64,000 bases of DNA from an uncultured Candidatus Nitrosopumilus sp. (GCA_951812655.1 OX638319.1:1527620-1591619), one strand, 5' to 3'; shown: positions 27,446-35,894, counted from the stretch's first letter. Notes: a model not told the origin generated them from the sequence alone. Program-made: numbers and translations.

Positions 27446-27506
27446 TGATAAGAACATTCTGGAATCATCCATGTTCCTAAACAAGTGATAAACAGGTATA
27501 ATAAAT

Positions 27507-27523
27507 TACCGTATAGTACGGTA
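27507..27523. promoter_or_regulatory. Palindrome TACCGT-n5-ACGGTA, possible operator
   Basis: A perfect 6-bp inverted repeat with a 5-nt spacer lies between divergent trpE and the small gene at 27558. It abuts a TATA-like CTTTATAT box (27524-27531) for the + strand gene and could block TFB/TBP binding if occupied. Which gene it controls is unknown. Confidence 0.5.
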
Positions 27524-27557
27524 CCTTTATATGATAACCTTGTATTAACAAGATACC

Positions 27558-27749
27558 ATGCAGGGGGTAAAGCAAGAGATCATCCAAAATATGCAGATTC
27601 TTAAAAAAACACAGAATATTCAAACTTCTGTTTCAAGAGTTGAATGCTATGTTTGTGGAAAAGGATTGGAAGATGGTCACTCCATATCTGCCAAAACGCT
27701 GGCAAACGGAATAGTTCTATTTTGTGACGTCCATTATTCATTACAATGA
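27558..27749 (+). CDS. Small Cys/His protein
   Basis: 63 residues from ATG 27558 (a later ATG at 27591 is possible). The C-terminal half has CYVCGKG and, after 20-odd residues, LFCDVHY, a C-x2-C plus C-x2-H set fit for zinc. The N-terminal half is a polar helix. Divergent from trpE; followed after 46 bp by the helicase gene. Not recognised. Confidence 0.68.
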   Translation: MQGVKQEIIQNMQILKKTQNIQTSVSRVECYVCGKGLEDGHSISAKTLANGIVLFCDVHYSLQ

Positions 27750-27795
27750 AATTCCAACACAAATTATATGCTGAGTATGAAAGCAATTCAATGCC

Positions 27796-30474
27796 ATGAA
27801 GTTTTGTCCAGATTGCGATTCTAAGCTTTCACAGAATTTTGCAGATGTTGCAAGTCCAGGAATTTGTCCAAGATGCAATCCCGAACTGATTACTAAAAAA
27901 AAGACATTCTACGGAGTAAATCATTCGGGAAGAACAAAACGATGCTCCAAAGGGTGTGGTGCAGACATCTATTGGGATGAGCTATTCAAATCGGATAGCG
28001 GAAAATTCATTCCGATGGACGCACTTACAGATGAACCCCATAACTGTAACACACACATTGAAGAATCAGATACCAATCAAGAATTATTTTCTTCAGAAAC
28101 ATATCACGTTTCAAAACCATCCAAAAAAATAGAGTCTGAATCAGTCATTCCGTTTGCAGAAAATTTGTCATTTGACATCAATAAAATAAATCAATTTGAA
28201 GTCAATGCAAATGGCATAATTCATGAAATTGTCCAAGGACACAAAGACCAATCATTTACAATCATTCATTATGAGAACATGGTTTCATCCGAACCTGAGA
28301 AAATCCCACTAGATCAATTATCAGACATTTTATCAGAAAATATTTTGACAGGATTGAAAGAGTACGGCTTCAAAGGATTTTTGCCGTTTCAAGAAGAATC
28401 AATTCGTTCAATTCTAAAAGGCGACAATTCTATCATTTCCGCACCCACAGGATCTGGTAAAACAGAGGCATTCGCCATACCCTTGCTGCAAAAAATCTCA
28501 GAGAATCCAGTTCCAGGAGTGGCCGTATTGCTAGTGTATCCATTAAACGCGTTAATTGACGACCAGGTTTCCAAGATTTCCGAATTGATTGAGAAGTGTA
28601 ACTTGAGTGAAAGAATTGCAGTCCATTCCATTCACGGAGGTCAAAGTGTTACATACAAGGATAAAATCATGCGGGAATCAAATTCCAAAGCAATCATTCT
28701 TGCGACAAACTTTGACTTCGTTAATTACCACCTCATCTTACAAGACAAAAAATGGAATCAATTGTTCAAGAATGCAAGAGTATTGGTAATGGACGAATCT
28801 CACTCATATACCAGCTTCCACGGTTCCAACGTGTATCACGTTCTGAAAAGAATGAAAAAATACATGGGAAAAATTCAGATGGTCGGATCCTCTGCAACTC
28901 TAGACAATCCAAAAGAATTCTTTTCAAACATGTTTGATTTGCCAAGAAATTCATTTTCGTACATTAAGAGTGAATTCAGGCGAAAACAAAACATGCATTT
29001 GTTTTTCATAATGCCTAGAAAATTCGGACAGCGGACTACCATGGAGATGCTTTCTTCACTTTGTTTCAAAAATAATACAAAACAGTTGGTTTTTAGCAAT
29101 ACACACAATGATGCAGAGTTTTTGGCGCAAAATGTGGAAGATGCAAACAGAGGAATTCAAATTCAGATACATCGCGGGGGCCTGGAACAATCAGATAGAA
29201 AAACGTACGAGGCTCAGATGAAGATCGGAGAATTAGACGCCCTGTCATGTACCCCTACCTTAGAATTGGGAATAGACATAGGACATGTGGATGCGGTGAT
29301 TTCAGCGTTTAAAAATGAGTATGATTCGTTTGTTCAAAGAATAGGTAGAGCGGGAAGAAAGGGGCAAAAATCTTATGCAATATGCGTATTTGATCCTGAA
29401 GATGCAACATGCCATTATTTTGCAAGACACATTTCAGAATATCTCAGTCAGAAACATGTCGTACAGATTAACAAAGAAAACCCCATAATTGCAGGCAAAC
29501 ACATAGCCTCAGTGGGCATAGAGCAGCATGCTGCAATGGAGCCTGACAAATCACAGTTTTTTGATTTTGCAAACAGCGTAAATTTGAGAGGGACCTCAGG
29601 CGAAATTACGATTTATCATGACTCTAAAAAGATAGGTACCAGAGACATTCCTGCAGGATATTACCAACTGCATCAAAAGGCAATATACCATTTTAACAAA
29701 GTGAATTACGAGGTAAGCAAAATCACAAAAACTCACAACGGTGCCAATGCGTATTTGATAAAATCTGACAAAAGTCAGAAAAGGACGATTCCCATCGTAA
29801 AGACTTCAATTATGAAAAAATCTGAAAAAAACGCAATCAGCAGAGAGATCATTCAAATTAAACAACCCAATCAAAAATTATCTTTGAGATTTGGCCTGAT
29901 CGAGTTGGACAGGACAATCACAGGATATCTAAAGGGGAACTACAATGATCCCACAGAAAAGTTTGAAACTTTTGATGGGAAGTCAAGTACGTCATGGAAA
30001 AACTTCAACTGGAAGTCAAAACATTCCGCCGTAAGTCTGGCGTTGCCCTTTAACATAGTTGGAAAAAAACCCAGTTTGGATGGAAAGAGCCCCATCACTT
30101 TGGATTCCAGAATCCACACCGTTACTCACGTACTTGTAAATGCATGTAAAATCATTACAAAGTCAGAGTCAAGCGATATAGATTCGTATTACGAAGAAGG
30201 CATTATTTACATTTATGACAATACCTCAGACGGTTACAATGGATGCAGCAAAATGATTTTTGAGAATTTTGAAGAGATCCTACATACATCGTTTACTTTG
30301 CTAGACGATTGTGATTGTCACATGAGTAAAAATCAAAAAAACATGACAGAGTCAGACAAAGAGTGGGGAGGATGCCCAAAATGCACATTCACCACAAATT
30401 ATTGTCAAACAAAAAACAAAGATCTTTCAAAATCAGATGCAAAAGAATTCTTCAAAAAATTCAAACATACTTAA
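27796..30474 (+). CDS. DEAD/DEAH helicase, Hrq1-like, with DUF1998-type C-terminal Cys cluster
   Basis: An 892-residue SF2 helicase. Domain order: an N-terminal zinc ribbon (C4, C7 ... C24, C27) and a second Cys cluster (C50, C54), then the RecA-like core with Walker A APTGSGKT at 216-223, DESH box at 333-336, GSSATL, and motif VI QRIGRAGRKGQ near 515. The C-terminus has four spaced Cys (CDC near 840, then CPKC, TNYC), typical of DUF1998. Hrq1/MrfA-type helicases act in DNA crosslink and damage repair; defence helicases also use DUF1998. The MGME1-like nuclease downstream may be a partner. Confidence 0.83.
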   Translation: MKFCPDCDSKLSQNFADVASPGICPRCNPELITKKKTFYGVNHSGRTKRCSKGCGADIYWDELFKSDSGKFIPMDALTDEPHNCNTHIEESDTNQELFSSETYHVSKPSKKIESESVIPFAENLSFDINKINQFEVNANGIIHEIVQGHKDQSFTIIHYENMVSSEPEKIPLDQLSDILSENILTGLKEYGFKGFLPFQEESIRSILKGDNSIISAPTGSGKTEAFAIPLLQKISENPVPGVAVLLVYPLNALIDDQVSKISELIEKCNLSERIAVHSIHGGQSVTYKDKIMRESNSKAIILATNFDFVNYHLILQDKKWNQLFKNARVLVMDESHSYTSFHGSNVYHVLKRMKKYMGKIQMVGSSATLDNPKEFFSNMFDLPRNSFSYIKSEFRRKQNMHLFFIMPRKFGQRTTMEMLSSLCFKNNTKQLVFSNTHNDAEFLAQNVEDANRGIQIQIHRGGLEQSDRKTYEAQMKIGELDALSCTPTLELGIDIGHVDAVISAFKNEYDSFVQRIGRAGRKGQKSYAICVFDPEDATCHYFARHISEYLSQKHVVQINKENPIIAGKHIASVGIEQHAAMEPDKSQFFDFANSVNLRGTSGEITIYHDSKKIGTRDIPAGYYQLHQKAIYHFNKVNYEVSKITKTHNGANAYLIKSDKSQKRTIPIVKTSIMKKSEKNAISREIIQIKQPNQKLSLRFGLIELDRTITGYLKGNYNDPTEKFETFDGKSSTSWKNFNWKSKHSAVSLALPFNIVGKKPSLDGKSPITLDSRIHTVTHVLVNACKIITKSESSDIDSYYEEGIIYIYDNTSDGYNGCSKMIFENFEEILHTSFTLLDDCDCHMSKNQKNMTESDKEWGGCPKCTFTTNYCQTKNKDLSKSDAKEFFKKFKHT

Positions 30475-30498
30475 TATGCAGTATTACACATACTGAGT

Positions 30499-30579
30499 AT
30501 GGGATTACTTGAGACCTTGTCAAAATTTTGCATCATGAAAAAAGTGAGGGAAAAGGCAAAAGAACCTAAAGAAAAATAG
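30499..30579 (+). CDS. Candidate 26-residue basic microprotein
   Basis: ATG start 25 nt after the helicase stop; peptide begins MGLLETLSKFC and ends in a Lys/Glu-rich tail. Weak evidence: only position and plausible composition. Confidence 0.28.
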   Translation: MGLLETLSKFCIMKKVREKAKEPKEK

Positions 30580-30631
30580 ATCCGAACATAAATCAAAATA
30601 TTATTAATTAAACTACCCATCACTCAAGAAC

Positions 30632-31036
30632 ATGCCATTGGACAAAATGTCAGATCCAGAGGATTTTGTAATAACTCATGACTCTGTCACGTTACACATA
30701 GATGGCAATCCTGCGGCATGCATAATTGACAGAAATCAAGAAGATTCTAAGTACGCATCACTTCCAAATGATCCAACTCTCAAAGCCAGCTTGACAGGGT
30801 TTTTGAACAAACACGAGGATCTAGGATTACTGATGGGGTTTAAGTTAAAAATCCAAACAGATTCCAGATTCTTTGAATTCACATCTTATCCAGATGAAGA
30901 ATTCATCGATTCGGTCATTTTTAACGAGACTATTTTCATAATTAATGACAAGATTGAAAATGTCTTCACGCTAAGAAAGATTGTAACAGATCAGTTTGTA
31001 AAGACCAGATCAGAGTTTGAAAAATTCAAAAAATAA
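30632..31036 (+). CDS. Hypothetical protein
   Basis: 134 residues, soluble, acidic, no Cys cluster. Begins MPLDKMSDPEDFVITHD and has an alternating strand/helix pattern, ending in a helix KTRSEFEKFKK. It lies between the helicase and the nuclease on the same strand, so a shared role is possible. An AT-rich box (AAATATTATTAATTAAA) sits about 20-30 nt ahead of the ATG. Not recognised. Confidence 0.65.
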   Translation: MPLDKMSDPEDFVITHDSVTLHIDGNPAACIIDRNQEDSKYASLPNDPTLKASLTGFLNKHEDLGLLMGFKLKIQTDSRFFEFTSYPDEEFIDSVIFNETIFIINDKIENVFTLRKIVTDQFVKTRSEFEKFKK

Positions 31037-31101
31037 TGTCCTAATTCAATGTTCTTTTTGTGTGCCAATCATTCAATAACTCCAGGATCTCAAAATTTTC
31101 A

Positions 31102-31767
31102 ATGACAAACTTTAATTCAATGCTTCAGGCTAGAGAGCCAACACTACTAGATCGAGAGGACGGGCATTGGTATAAAACAAAATTTGACAAGGTATATCCC
31201 TCAATCAGTACGATTCTCTCAGACACATCCCCTGAACATAAAAAAAACGGATTAAAAAGTTGGAAGGCCAGTGAACCGGCTCACGAATACATCACAAAAC
31301 AAGCTCAGGACATAGGAACACAGTCACACAAGATCATCGAAGACTATCTGAGTAACAATTTAAGTTTGGAAGAGTTTGACTTACTCCCAATAGCACATTT
31401 TCATAATCTTAAACCATTTCTAGAAAACATTTCTAATGTGACATCAATAGAACAAAGAATGTATTCAGACCAAATGAAAGTTGCAGGGACCAGTGATCTA
31501 ATTGCTGAATACAACGGAGAACTGTCAATCATTGACTACAAAACAAAACGAAAGCCCCAGATAGATGATTACATGCATGAGTATTATCTGCAAACTACCT
31601 GCTACGCCCAGATGTTCGAAGAGACTACAGGCAAAAAAATCAGCCAGGTGGTAATACTAGTCAGCAGTGAAAAAAATACCAGACAAGAATTTATTAAAAC
31701 ATGTGATGAATACATCTCCCCCATGAATGAGCGTATAGAAAAATACTATTTGAAAAACATGCTGTAA
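31102..31767 (+). CDS. PD-(D/E)XK nuclease, MGME1/RecB-like
   Basis: 221 residues from ATG 31102 (the upstream TTG adds 14). The nuclease core is visible: GTQSHKIIEDYL (motif I Glu/His), VAGTSDLIAEYNG (Asp), LSIIDYKTKRKP (the D/E-x-K strand) and LQTTCYAQMFE (Gln motif). The order resembles mitochondrial MGME1 and Cas4/RecB exonucleases acting on single-stranded DNA ends. No Fe-S Cys cluster, unlike Cas4. Position 0.6 kb after the Hrq1-like helicase suggests a repair or end-processing pair. Confidence 0.8.
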   Translation: MTNFNSMLQAREPTLLDREDGHWYKTKFDKVYPSISTILSDTSPEHKKNGLKSWKASEPAHEYITKQAQDIGTQSHKIIEDYLSNNLSLEEFDLLPIAHFHNLKPFLENISNVTSIEQRMYSDQMKVAGTSDLIAEYNGELSIIDYKTKRKPQIDDYMHEYYLQTTCYAQMFEETTGKKISQVVILVSSEKNTRQEFIKTCDEYISPMNERIEKYYLKNML

Positions 31768-31907
31768 ATCCTACCAAAACAGCCTACATGGCTTACAATA
31801 TAATTTCCAACAAAATATGGTTTAAAGATTGAAAAGAACAGAAACTAGCTAATACTTTGCACAAATTGAAAAGAGAAGCCTAACTAAATCTAAATTCTGT
31901 AGATAAC

Positions 31908-32021
31908 ATGAAAACGAAGAAACAGATAATGGCGTTGAAGATGAACTTGAGTGCCAAGATAAACTCACCAAATGAGGATTATTTCGGCCTGTCTTTAGAG
32001 AATTTTATCGCCAATGATTGA
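31908..32021 (+). CDS. Candidate 37-residue ORF
   Basis: ATG start, basic N-terminal half (MKTKKQIMALKMNL) and polar end (SLENFIAND). The 3' end overlaps the convergent DUF1059-like gene by 27 bp. Evidence is weak. Confidence 0.22.
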   Translation: MKTKKQIMALKMNLSAKINSPNEDYFGLSLENFIAND

Positions 32022-32201
32022 TTGATTCGGACTTGTTTTTCGAATTTTTTTTGTAACGAATTTTCCAATAGTCCCCATAGGATAATCAATTCCATGGGAA
32101 TCATTCATGTGCTTCCAGTAATCAAAGATCACCCCCTCCATCTCACCTAAGATCACATAGTTGCAATCGAATCCATATTCTTCACATCTTATACTTGCCA
32201 T
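31995..32201 (-). CDS. DUF1059-like small protein
   Basis: 68 residues from ATG 32201 (MASIRCEEYGFDCNYVILG). The pattern C-x5-GFDC, then GE, then an H-x4-HG pair (KHMNDSHGID) matches the DUF1059 family of small metal-binding-type proteins that are common in archaea. The C-terminal 20 residues are a basic tail outside the usual domain. Function unknown. Confidence 0.72.
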   Translation of the reverse strand: MASIRCEEYGFDCNYVILGEMEGVIFDYWKHMNDSHGIDYPMGTIGKFVTKKIRKTSPNQSIIGDKIL

Positions 32202-32330
32202 ATCAAATATCACGCCTAGAACAATAAAAAGAACATTGCAAGAAAAATGTACATTTGTTTAATTAATTAAAAATGATCGAACAAAAATTACATCAAACTG
32301 AACATACAGACAGATCTTCAAAAAAAATTG

Positions 32331-32417
32331 TCAGATGGTGATAAACACGATGACAAATGCAGTTATGACGAGTCCCATAGACACTTTCATAAACCCAGAC
32401 ATGCATTCCATATTCAT
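32331..32417 (-). CDS. 28-residue single-TM microprotein
   Basis: ATG at 32417; the peptide has a Met-rich N-terminus (MNMECMSGFMKVSM) and then one hydrophobic helix (GLVITAFVIVFITI). It starts 26 nt after the stop of the zinc-ribbon microprotein 32444-32569 on the same strand, so the two may be one transcript. Similar in shape to 42729-42806. Confidence 0.45.
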   Translation of the reverse strand: MNMECMSGFMKVSMGLVITAFVIVFITI

Positions 32418-32443
32418 TCTAGGATTATATTCGTTATACAGCA

Positions 32444-32569
32444 CTAAAGTTTAGGAAGATTTCCCGAACTATCAAGATTGGATTTACAGACTTTGCAATA
32501 CAGCCTAACCTCTGAGGATGGAAACTCATTTCCACAGTTTTTACAGATATACAGATTTTTTTTATCCAT
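32444..32569 (-). CDS. 41-residue zinc-ribbon microprotein
   Basis: ATG at 32569. Begins MDKKNLYICKNCGNEF and has YCKVCK after a short loop: two CxxC knuckles typical of a zinc ribbon. The short polar tail ends NLPKL. Likely co-transcribed with the single-TM microprotein downstream. Confidence 0.68.
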   Translation of the reverse strand: MDKKNLYICKNCGNEFPSSEVRLYCKVCKSNLDSSGNLPKL

Positions 32570-32818
32570 AATTCCATTATACGAATTATGAACTTAAGCA
32601 TGTTGTTGTAAAAGAAATCTATTCACAGACATGTTGCTCACAAAAACATGTGAAGGATTTTTCATCAAATCAAAAAATATAATGAATGTAAATTTGTTAA
32701 ACTCTGCATACAAGCAGATTCATCACCATCAACATCAGTACAAATTCCAATTAGATGTAGCTAATTAGGTAGATCTAATTTTCACATACTTTAAATCAAA
32801 TTCAGCATAGGACAATAC

Positions 32819-32992
32819 ATGAAGGACGAATCGTGTAGAAAGTGCGGGAATGGATTGAAGGTTGGAAAAAAATGTGATGTTTGCCACATTCCAAATCAGA
32901 TGTACTGTCATGATTGTGGTTATGTTTCTGATGTGCAAATCCATTTTGAATGCATGATGACTAGAAAATCCAGGACAACGATAACAAATTAG
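32819..32992 (+). CDS. 57-residue multi-knuckle zinc protein
   Basis: ATG at 32819. Cys/His positions include C6/C9, C19/C22/H23, C30/H31/C33 and H41/C44, enough for two zinc sites with a treble-clef or RING-like alternation. It lies just upstream of the rhodanese gene on the same strand, 49 nt apart. Function unknown; protein or nucleic-acid binding is inferred. Confidence 0.7.
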   Translation: MKDESCRKCGNGLKVGKKCDVCHIPNQMYCHDCGYVSDVQIHFECMMTRKSRTTITN

Positions 32993-33041
32993 TCAGACAC
33001 GACACATACAGAAATAAATTATAGTTTTGCATCTATTAGAC

Positions 33042-33338
33042 ATGGCTGATAAGATAAAATCCGAAGTCCTCAAATTACAAGAAAATGATTTTGTGATTAT
33101 CGATGTGCGCGAATCCGATGAGCTAAATAGCGGAAAAATAGAAGACTCAATACACATGCCATTGGGACTGGCCATCAGAAATGCAAAGAAAAAACAAATC
33201 GAAGAGCTCAAAAATAAGAAAATTTGCACTTATTGCGGAACAGGATACAGAGGAAACATTGCAGCAGACGAACTAGTCAAGGAAGGATTTGACGCAATAA
33301 CACTTGAAGGCGGTTATTCGTCTTGGAATCATTCATAA
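33042..33338 (+). CDS. Single-domain rhodanese
   Basis: 98 residues from ATG 33042; the upstream TTG at 33027 lies too close to the AAATAAATTATA box (33012-33023). Domain hallmarks are FVIIDVRESDEL at the N-terminus and the active-site loop C65-GTGYR, followed by GFDAITLEGGYSSW. Single-domain rhodaneses carry persulfide sulfur for transfer or detoxification. C62 lies three residues before the nucleophile. Converges on the next gene 5 bp away. Confidence 0.9.
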   Translation: MADKIKSEVLKLQENDFVIIDVRESDELNSGKIEDSIHMPLGLAIRNAKKKQIEELKNKKICTYCGTGYRGNIAADELVKEGFDAITLEGGYSSWNHS

Positions 33339-33342
33339 GTTT

Positions 33343-33693
33343 TTATTCACTCCAAATAGATTGGGTTTTCAGCCATCTGATAAGATCTCGATACAAACTA
33401 CTTTTACTCATGTTTAGAACCCCTATTTCCAGATTGGTAGACGACTTCACAGTTTTCCTATAGTCGTCATACACTGCAAAAATTATTTTGTCAAGAAACA
33501 TTTCATTTTGCATTTCCTTTTTTGCCAGTTCCTCAGATTCTGTCATGGCAAAACTTGCAAACAATACGCCGTCAACCCAATAAGCATTAGCAGATTCTAA
33601 TGAGGACATCATGCCGATTAGATCATCAAGGCTCAACTTTATCATGTCACGCACATAGATCTTGTCATAGGGTTTGTGAGTAAATTCGGTCAT
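33343..33693 (-). CDS. Hypothetical protein
   Basis: 116 residues, soluble. Begins MTEFTHKPYDKIYVRDMIKL; shows a helix-strand-strand pattern (ANAYWVDGVLFASFAM) and ends RWLKTQSIWSE. No metal motif. ATG start. It is divergent from the 33763 gene across a 70-bp gap. Not recognised. Confidence 0.65.
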   Translation of the reverse strand: MTEFTHKPYDKIYVRDMIKLSLDDLIGMMSSLESANAYWVDGVLFASFAMTESEELAKKEMQNEMFLDKIIFAVYDDYRKTVKSSTNLEIGVLNMSKSSLYRDLIRWLKTQSIWSE

Positions 33694-33762
33694 AATGAAT
33701 AGTCACTTTCTATACTAATGAACATTTGGAAATTTTATAACTAGTTTTTTTATCCAGGATTC

Positions 33763-33999
33763 ATGGTAGAAAAAACTGACGATTCATTAGCATTTGAAAT
33801 GTTCGTAACTGAATTTCCAAAGCAAGGGTTTGGAATAGTGGATTATCTACAAGGACGAGTCCACTTTGCCATACTTGATCAAATGAAGCTCATGAGTAAA
33901 TCAGGAATGAGTCAGACGCAAATCAAAGAGAACATGACTAAAACAATTACCGAAATAATAGATAGTTTTGAACCGGAAAAGGAATCAGAAAATTCTTGA
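33763..33999 (+). CDS. Small hypothetical protein
   Basis: 78 residues, acidic, with a central helical part (ILDQMKLMSKSGMSQTQIKE) that could be a simple helical bundle. ATG start; a TTTTATAAC TATA-like box lies about 22 nt upstream. The 3' end overlaps the candidate antisense ORF 33985-34113 by 15 bp. Not recognised. Confidence 0.62.
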   Translation: MVEKTDDSLAFEMFVTEFPKQGFGIVDYLQGRVHFAILDQMKLMSKSGMSQTQIKENMTKTITEIIDSFEPEKESENS

Positions 34000-34113
34000 A
34001 TCCATTTTTTCAGATTCTGCTATGATTATTTTGTGACACTTGCAATAACAGTTTGCATGGGGCAAGTCATTGTTCTTTCGATATGTACATTCTTTTGTAT
34101 GCTCAACCATCAT
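33985..34113 (-). CDS. Candidate 42-residue Cys/His microprotein
   Basis: Two adjacent ATGs (34113, 34110). The peptide has VEHTKECTYRKN and then NCYCKCHK, giving four Cys and several His, fit for zinc. The C-terminal stretch overlaps the end of the 33763 gene. Confidence 0.4.
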   Translation of the reverse strand: MMVEHTKECTYRKNNDLPHANCYCKCHKIIIAESEKMDSRIF

Positions 34114-34198
34114 TTTTTATGATCACTTTTTGACATATTGCAAATCTTGCTTTGCACTACAAAAAAGTTATTGAAAAAAATGAGGAACGTGTTTTCCC

Positions 34199-34591
34199 TC
34201 ATTGTTTGGTGGGATCTTTACTCAGTATGTTTAGCACATGCTCGATGATCTGTTTTTGGCCTCCTTCATGCATGTTTTCTCTAACCGAATCAGACCCCAT
34301 ACTGACAAAAATCAAGTGATCATTGCCCAATGGAAAAGTTATCCGGGTGATTTTTTCAAATGCTGCAACAGCGTACATGCCATGGCCAATTTTAGGAATT
34401 AGCTCTTTCCTTCCCTTCCATGCAGCAGAAGCTCTTTTGAGAGATGAAGCAGTCTCATCTTGGGACAGATAATTGGTGATTCCTTCACGATGATTTGTGG
34501 CAAGGATGTTCCCTTCACTGTCGGTGACTAAACTATGTCGGATGTTGACATCAGAATCCATTATTCTTTTTAAAAGATTGACAAAATCCAT
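34199..34591 (-). CDS. Roadblock/DUF6659-related sensory protein
   Basis: 130 residues with RHSLVTDSEGNILATNHREG, a central helix with RASAAWKGRKELIP, and the strand pair FEKITRITFPLGNDHLIFVSMG. The strand-helix-strand arrangement and GNILA turn match the roadblock/DUF6659-like fold seen at 3052-3417. These domains often report on small GTPases or two-component input. Role here unknown. ATG start. Confidence 0.65.
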   Translation of the reverse strand: MDFVNLLKRIMDSDVNIRHSLVTDSEGNILATNHREGITNYLSQDETASSLKRASAAWKGRKELIPKIGHGMYAVAAFEKITRITFPLGNDHLIFVSMGSDSVRENMHEGGQKQIIEHVLNILSKDPTKQ

Positions 34592-34650
34592 TTCCTTGCT
34601 TAGGTCAAAATAATACTTAAGATTTTAGCAATATGAGTTTGAATTGCATA

Positions 34651-34806
34651 TCAGCACGAGGATTTGCATTCATAGTATTCCACTACGGCATCATTGAAAT
34701 TTTTCAGTAATAATTTGTCAGAATAGTCAGAACTTTGAAGCATCTTTAGAGTTTTTTCAACTTCTTCTCTTAGCACATACAGAGTTCTTTTGTCATCGCA
34801 ATGCAT
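34651..34806 (-). CDS. 51-residue helical microprotein
   Basis: ATG at 34806 inside a palindromic ATGCAT. The peptide begins MHCDDKRTLYVLREEVEK and ends EYYECKSSC; the body is one long amphipathic helix with Cys at both ends. Follows the polytopic membrane gene 34848-35894 by 41 nt on the same strand and may share its transcript. Confidence 0.5.
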   Translation of the reverse strand: MHCDDKRTLYVLREEVEKTLKMLQSSDYSDKLLLKNFNDAVVEYYECKSSC

Positions 34807-34847
34807 GATGAAACGAACCAAAAATTGAATTTATCTTTATCGTCACT

Positions 34848-35894
34848 CTACACAGTAGACTCGATGCGGATAGGAATTTTCTTTTGTGCCATCCACACGG
34901 CACACATTCCCACAATTGCGCCAGGAATCAGCATGAATGCCAAAACAATTATCAAAGTTTCAGAAAATTCTGGCAATAGTTCATAGCCTGAAACACCACT
35001 GAACACGTAGAATTGTATGTATGCCATTCCGACTAACGGCATACTATATATCAAAAAAACAGAGCCGATCAGCCCTCCTGCAACATATTCGCTAAATTTA
35101 CCCATTTTGATTTTATTGTTCATCAAGTAATCAGAAAATATTGCAATGGCCATTGGCAACGCATACCAGGGCAAATATCCCCATAATGCTTCAGACGGAA
35201 ATATGTTTGCGGTGATGTTGAACATGATCATTGATGCAGCCACTGCACTTCCCCAACCAAATTTTTTCATAGATTTTACAGAACACCAGAAAACCAACAC
35301 GCTGAAAAAGGGCATCGTAAATGCAAGAATCACTCCTGCCACGTATGGATCAGGGTTAAAATTCATTGTCTCACCGTTGGAAATAGGCAGAGTGAATTGG
35401 AAAATGAATGCGATTATGAGAATCCACAACGACGAGAACGACACAACCAGTGCAGGCTTGACAATTTTTAAATCAAAACGAACCAGTCTTGTCAGTCCAA
35501 TTACAATTCCAACGGATTGAATCAGGATTCCCGTAATGAGAGTTAAATGAGTTGGACTAAGCAAGCCATCTACTCCAAACAACTCATGCCACGCATAGTC
35601 ACTGGGCCCGGCAACAATTTGGATTAGACTGCCAACAATCATCAATTTTAAACCCAGGGAAAAAGATGCCTCACGAACTTCTTTGTTCTTAATCAAAATG
35701 ACAGATGCCATTACTCCGGCCACAACTCCAATTCCAACACCAGAATACAAAATAGCATGCGGAGGAGTGAAAAAGGATTCAGGTGCACCCAGTAAATGGC
35801 TTGTGATGTCCCAGCTACCGCCCCAAATTTGTAAAACACTGCCCAACAATGATACGGTCAAAATAACTAGAACCAATCTAGGAGGTAATCTCAT
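34848..35894 (-). CDS. Polytopic membrane protein with two AmoC CuC-like D-x3-H-x12-H motifs
   Basis: 348 residues with about nine predicted TM segments. Two metal-site-like motifs repeat 70 residues apart: D29-x3-H33-x12-H46 (FFTPPH) and D99-x3-H103-x12-H116 (LLSPTH). Both have the spacing of the CuC ligands of PmoC/AmoC (D-x3-H-x12-H with TPxH), as does AmoC in this window (D41, H45, H58). Outside the motifs I see no obvious AmoC similarity, and the protein is nearly twice as long. A membrane Cu or Zn site is likely; enzymatic role is unknown. ATG at 35894 with an AT-rich promoter upstream. Confidence 0.75.
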   Translation of the reverse strand: MRLPPRLVLVILTVSLLGSVLQIWGGSWDITSHLLGAPESFFTPPHAILYSGVGIGVVAGVMASVILIKNKEVREASFSLGLKLMIVGSLIQIVAGPSDYAWHELFGVDGLLSPTHLTLITGILIQSVGIVIGLTRLVRFDLKIVKPALVVSFSSLWILIIAFIFQFTLPISNGETMNFNPDPYVAGVILAFTMPFFSVLVFWCSVKSMKKFGWGSAVAASMIMFNITANIFPSEALWGYLPWYALPMAIAIFSDYLMNNKIKMGKFSEYVAGGLIGSVFLIYSMPLVGMAYIQFYVFSGVSGYELLPEFSETLIIVLAFMLIPGAIVGMCAVWMAQKKIPIRIESTV

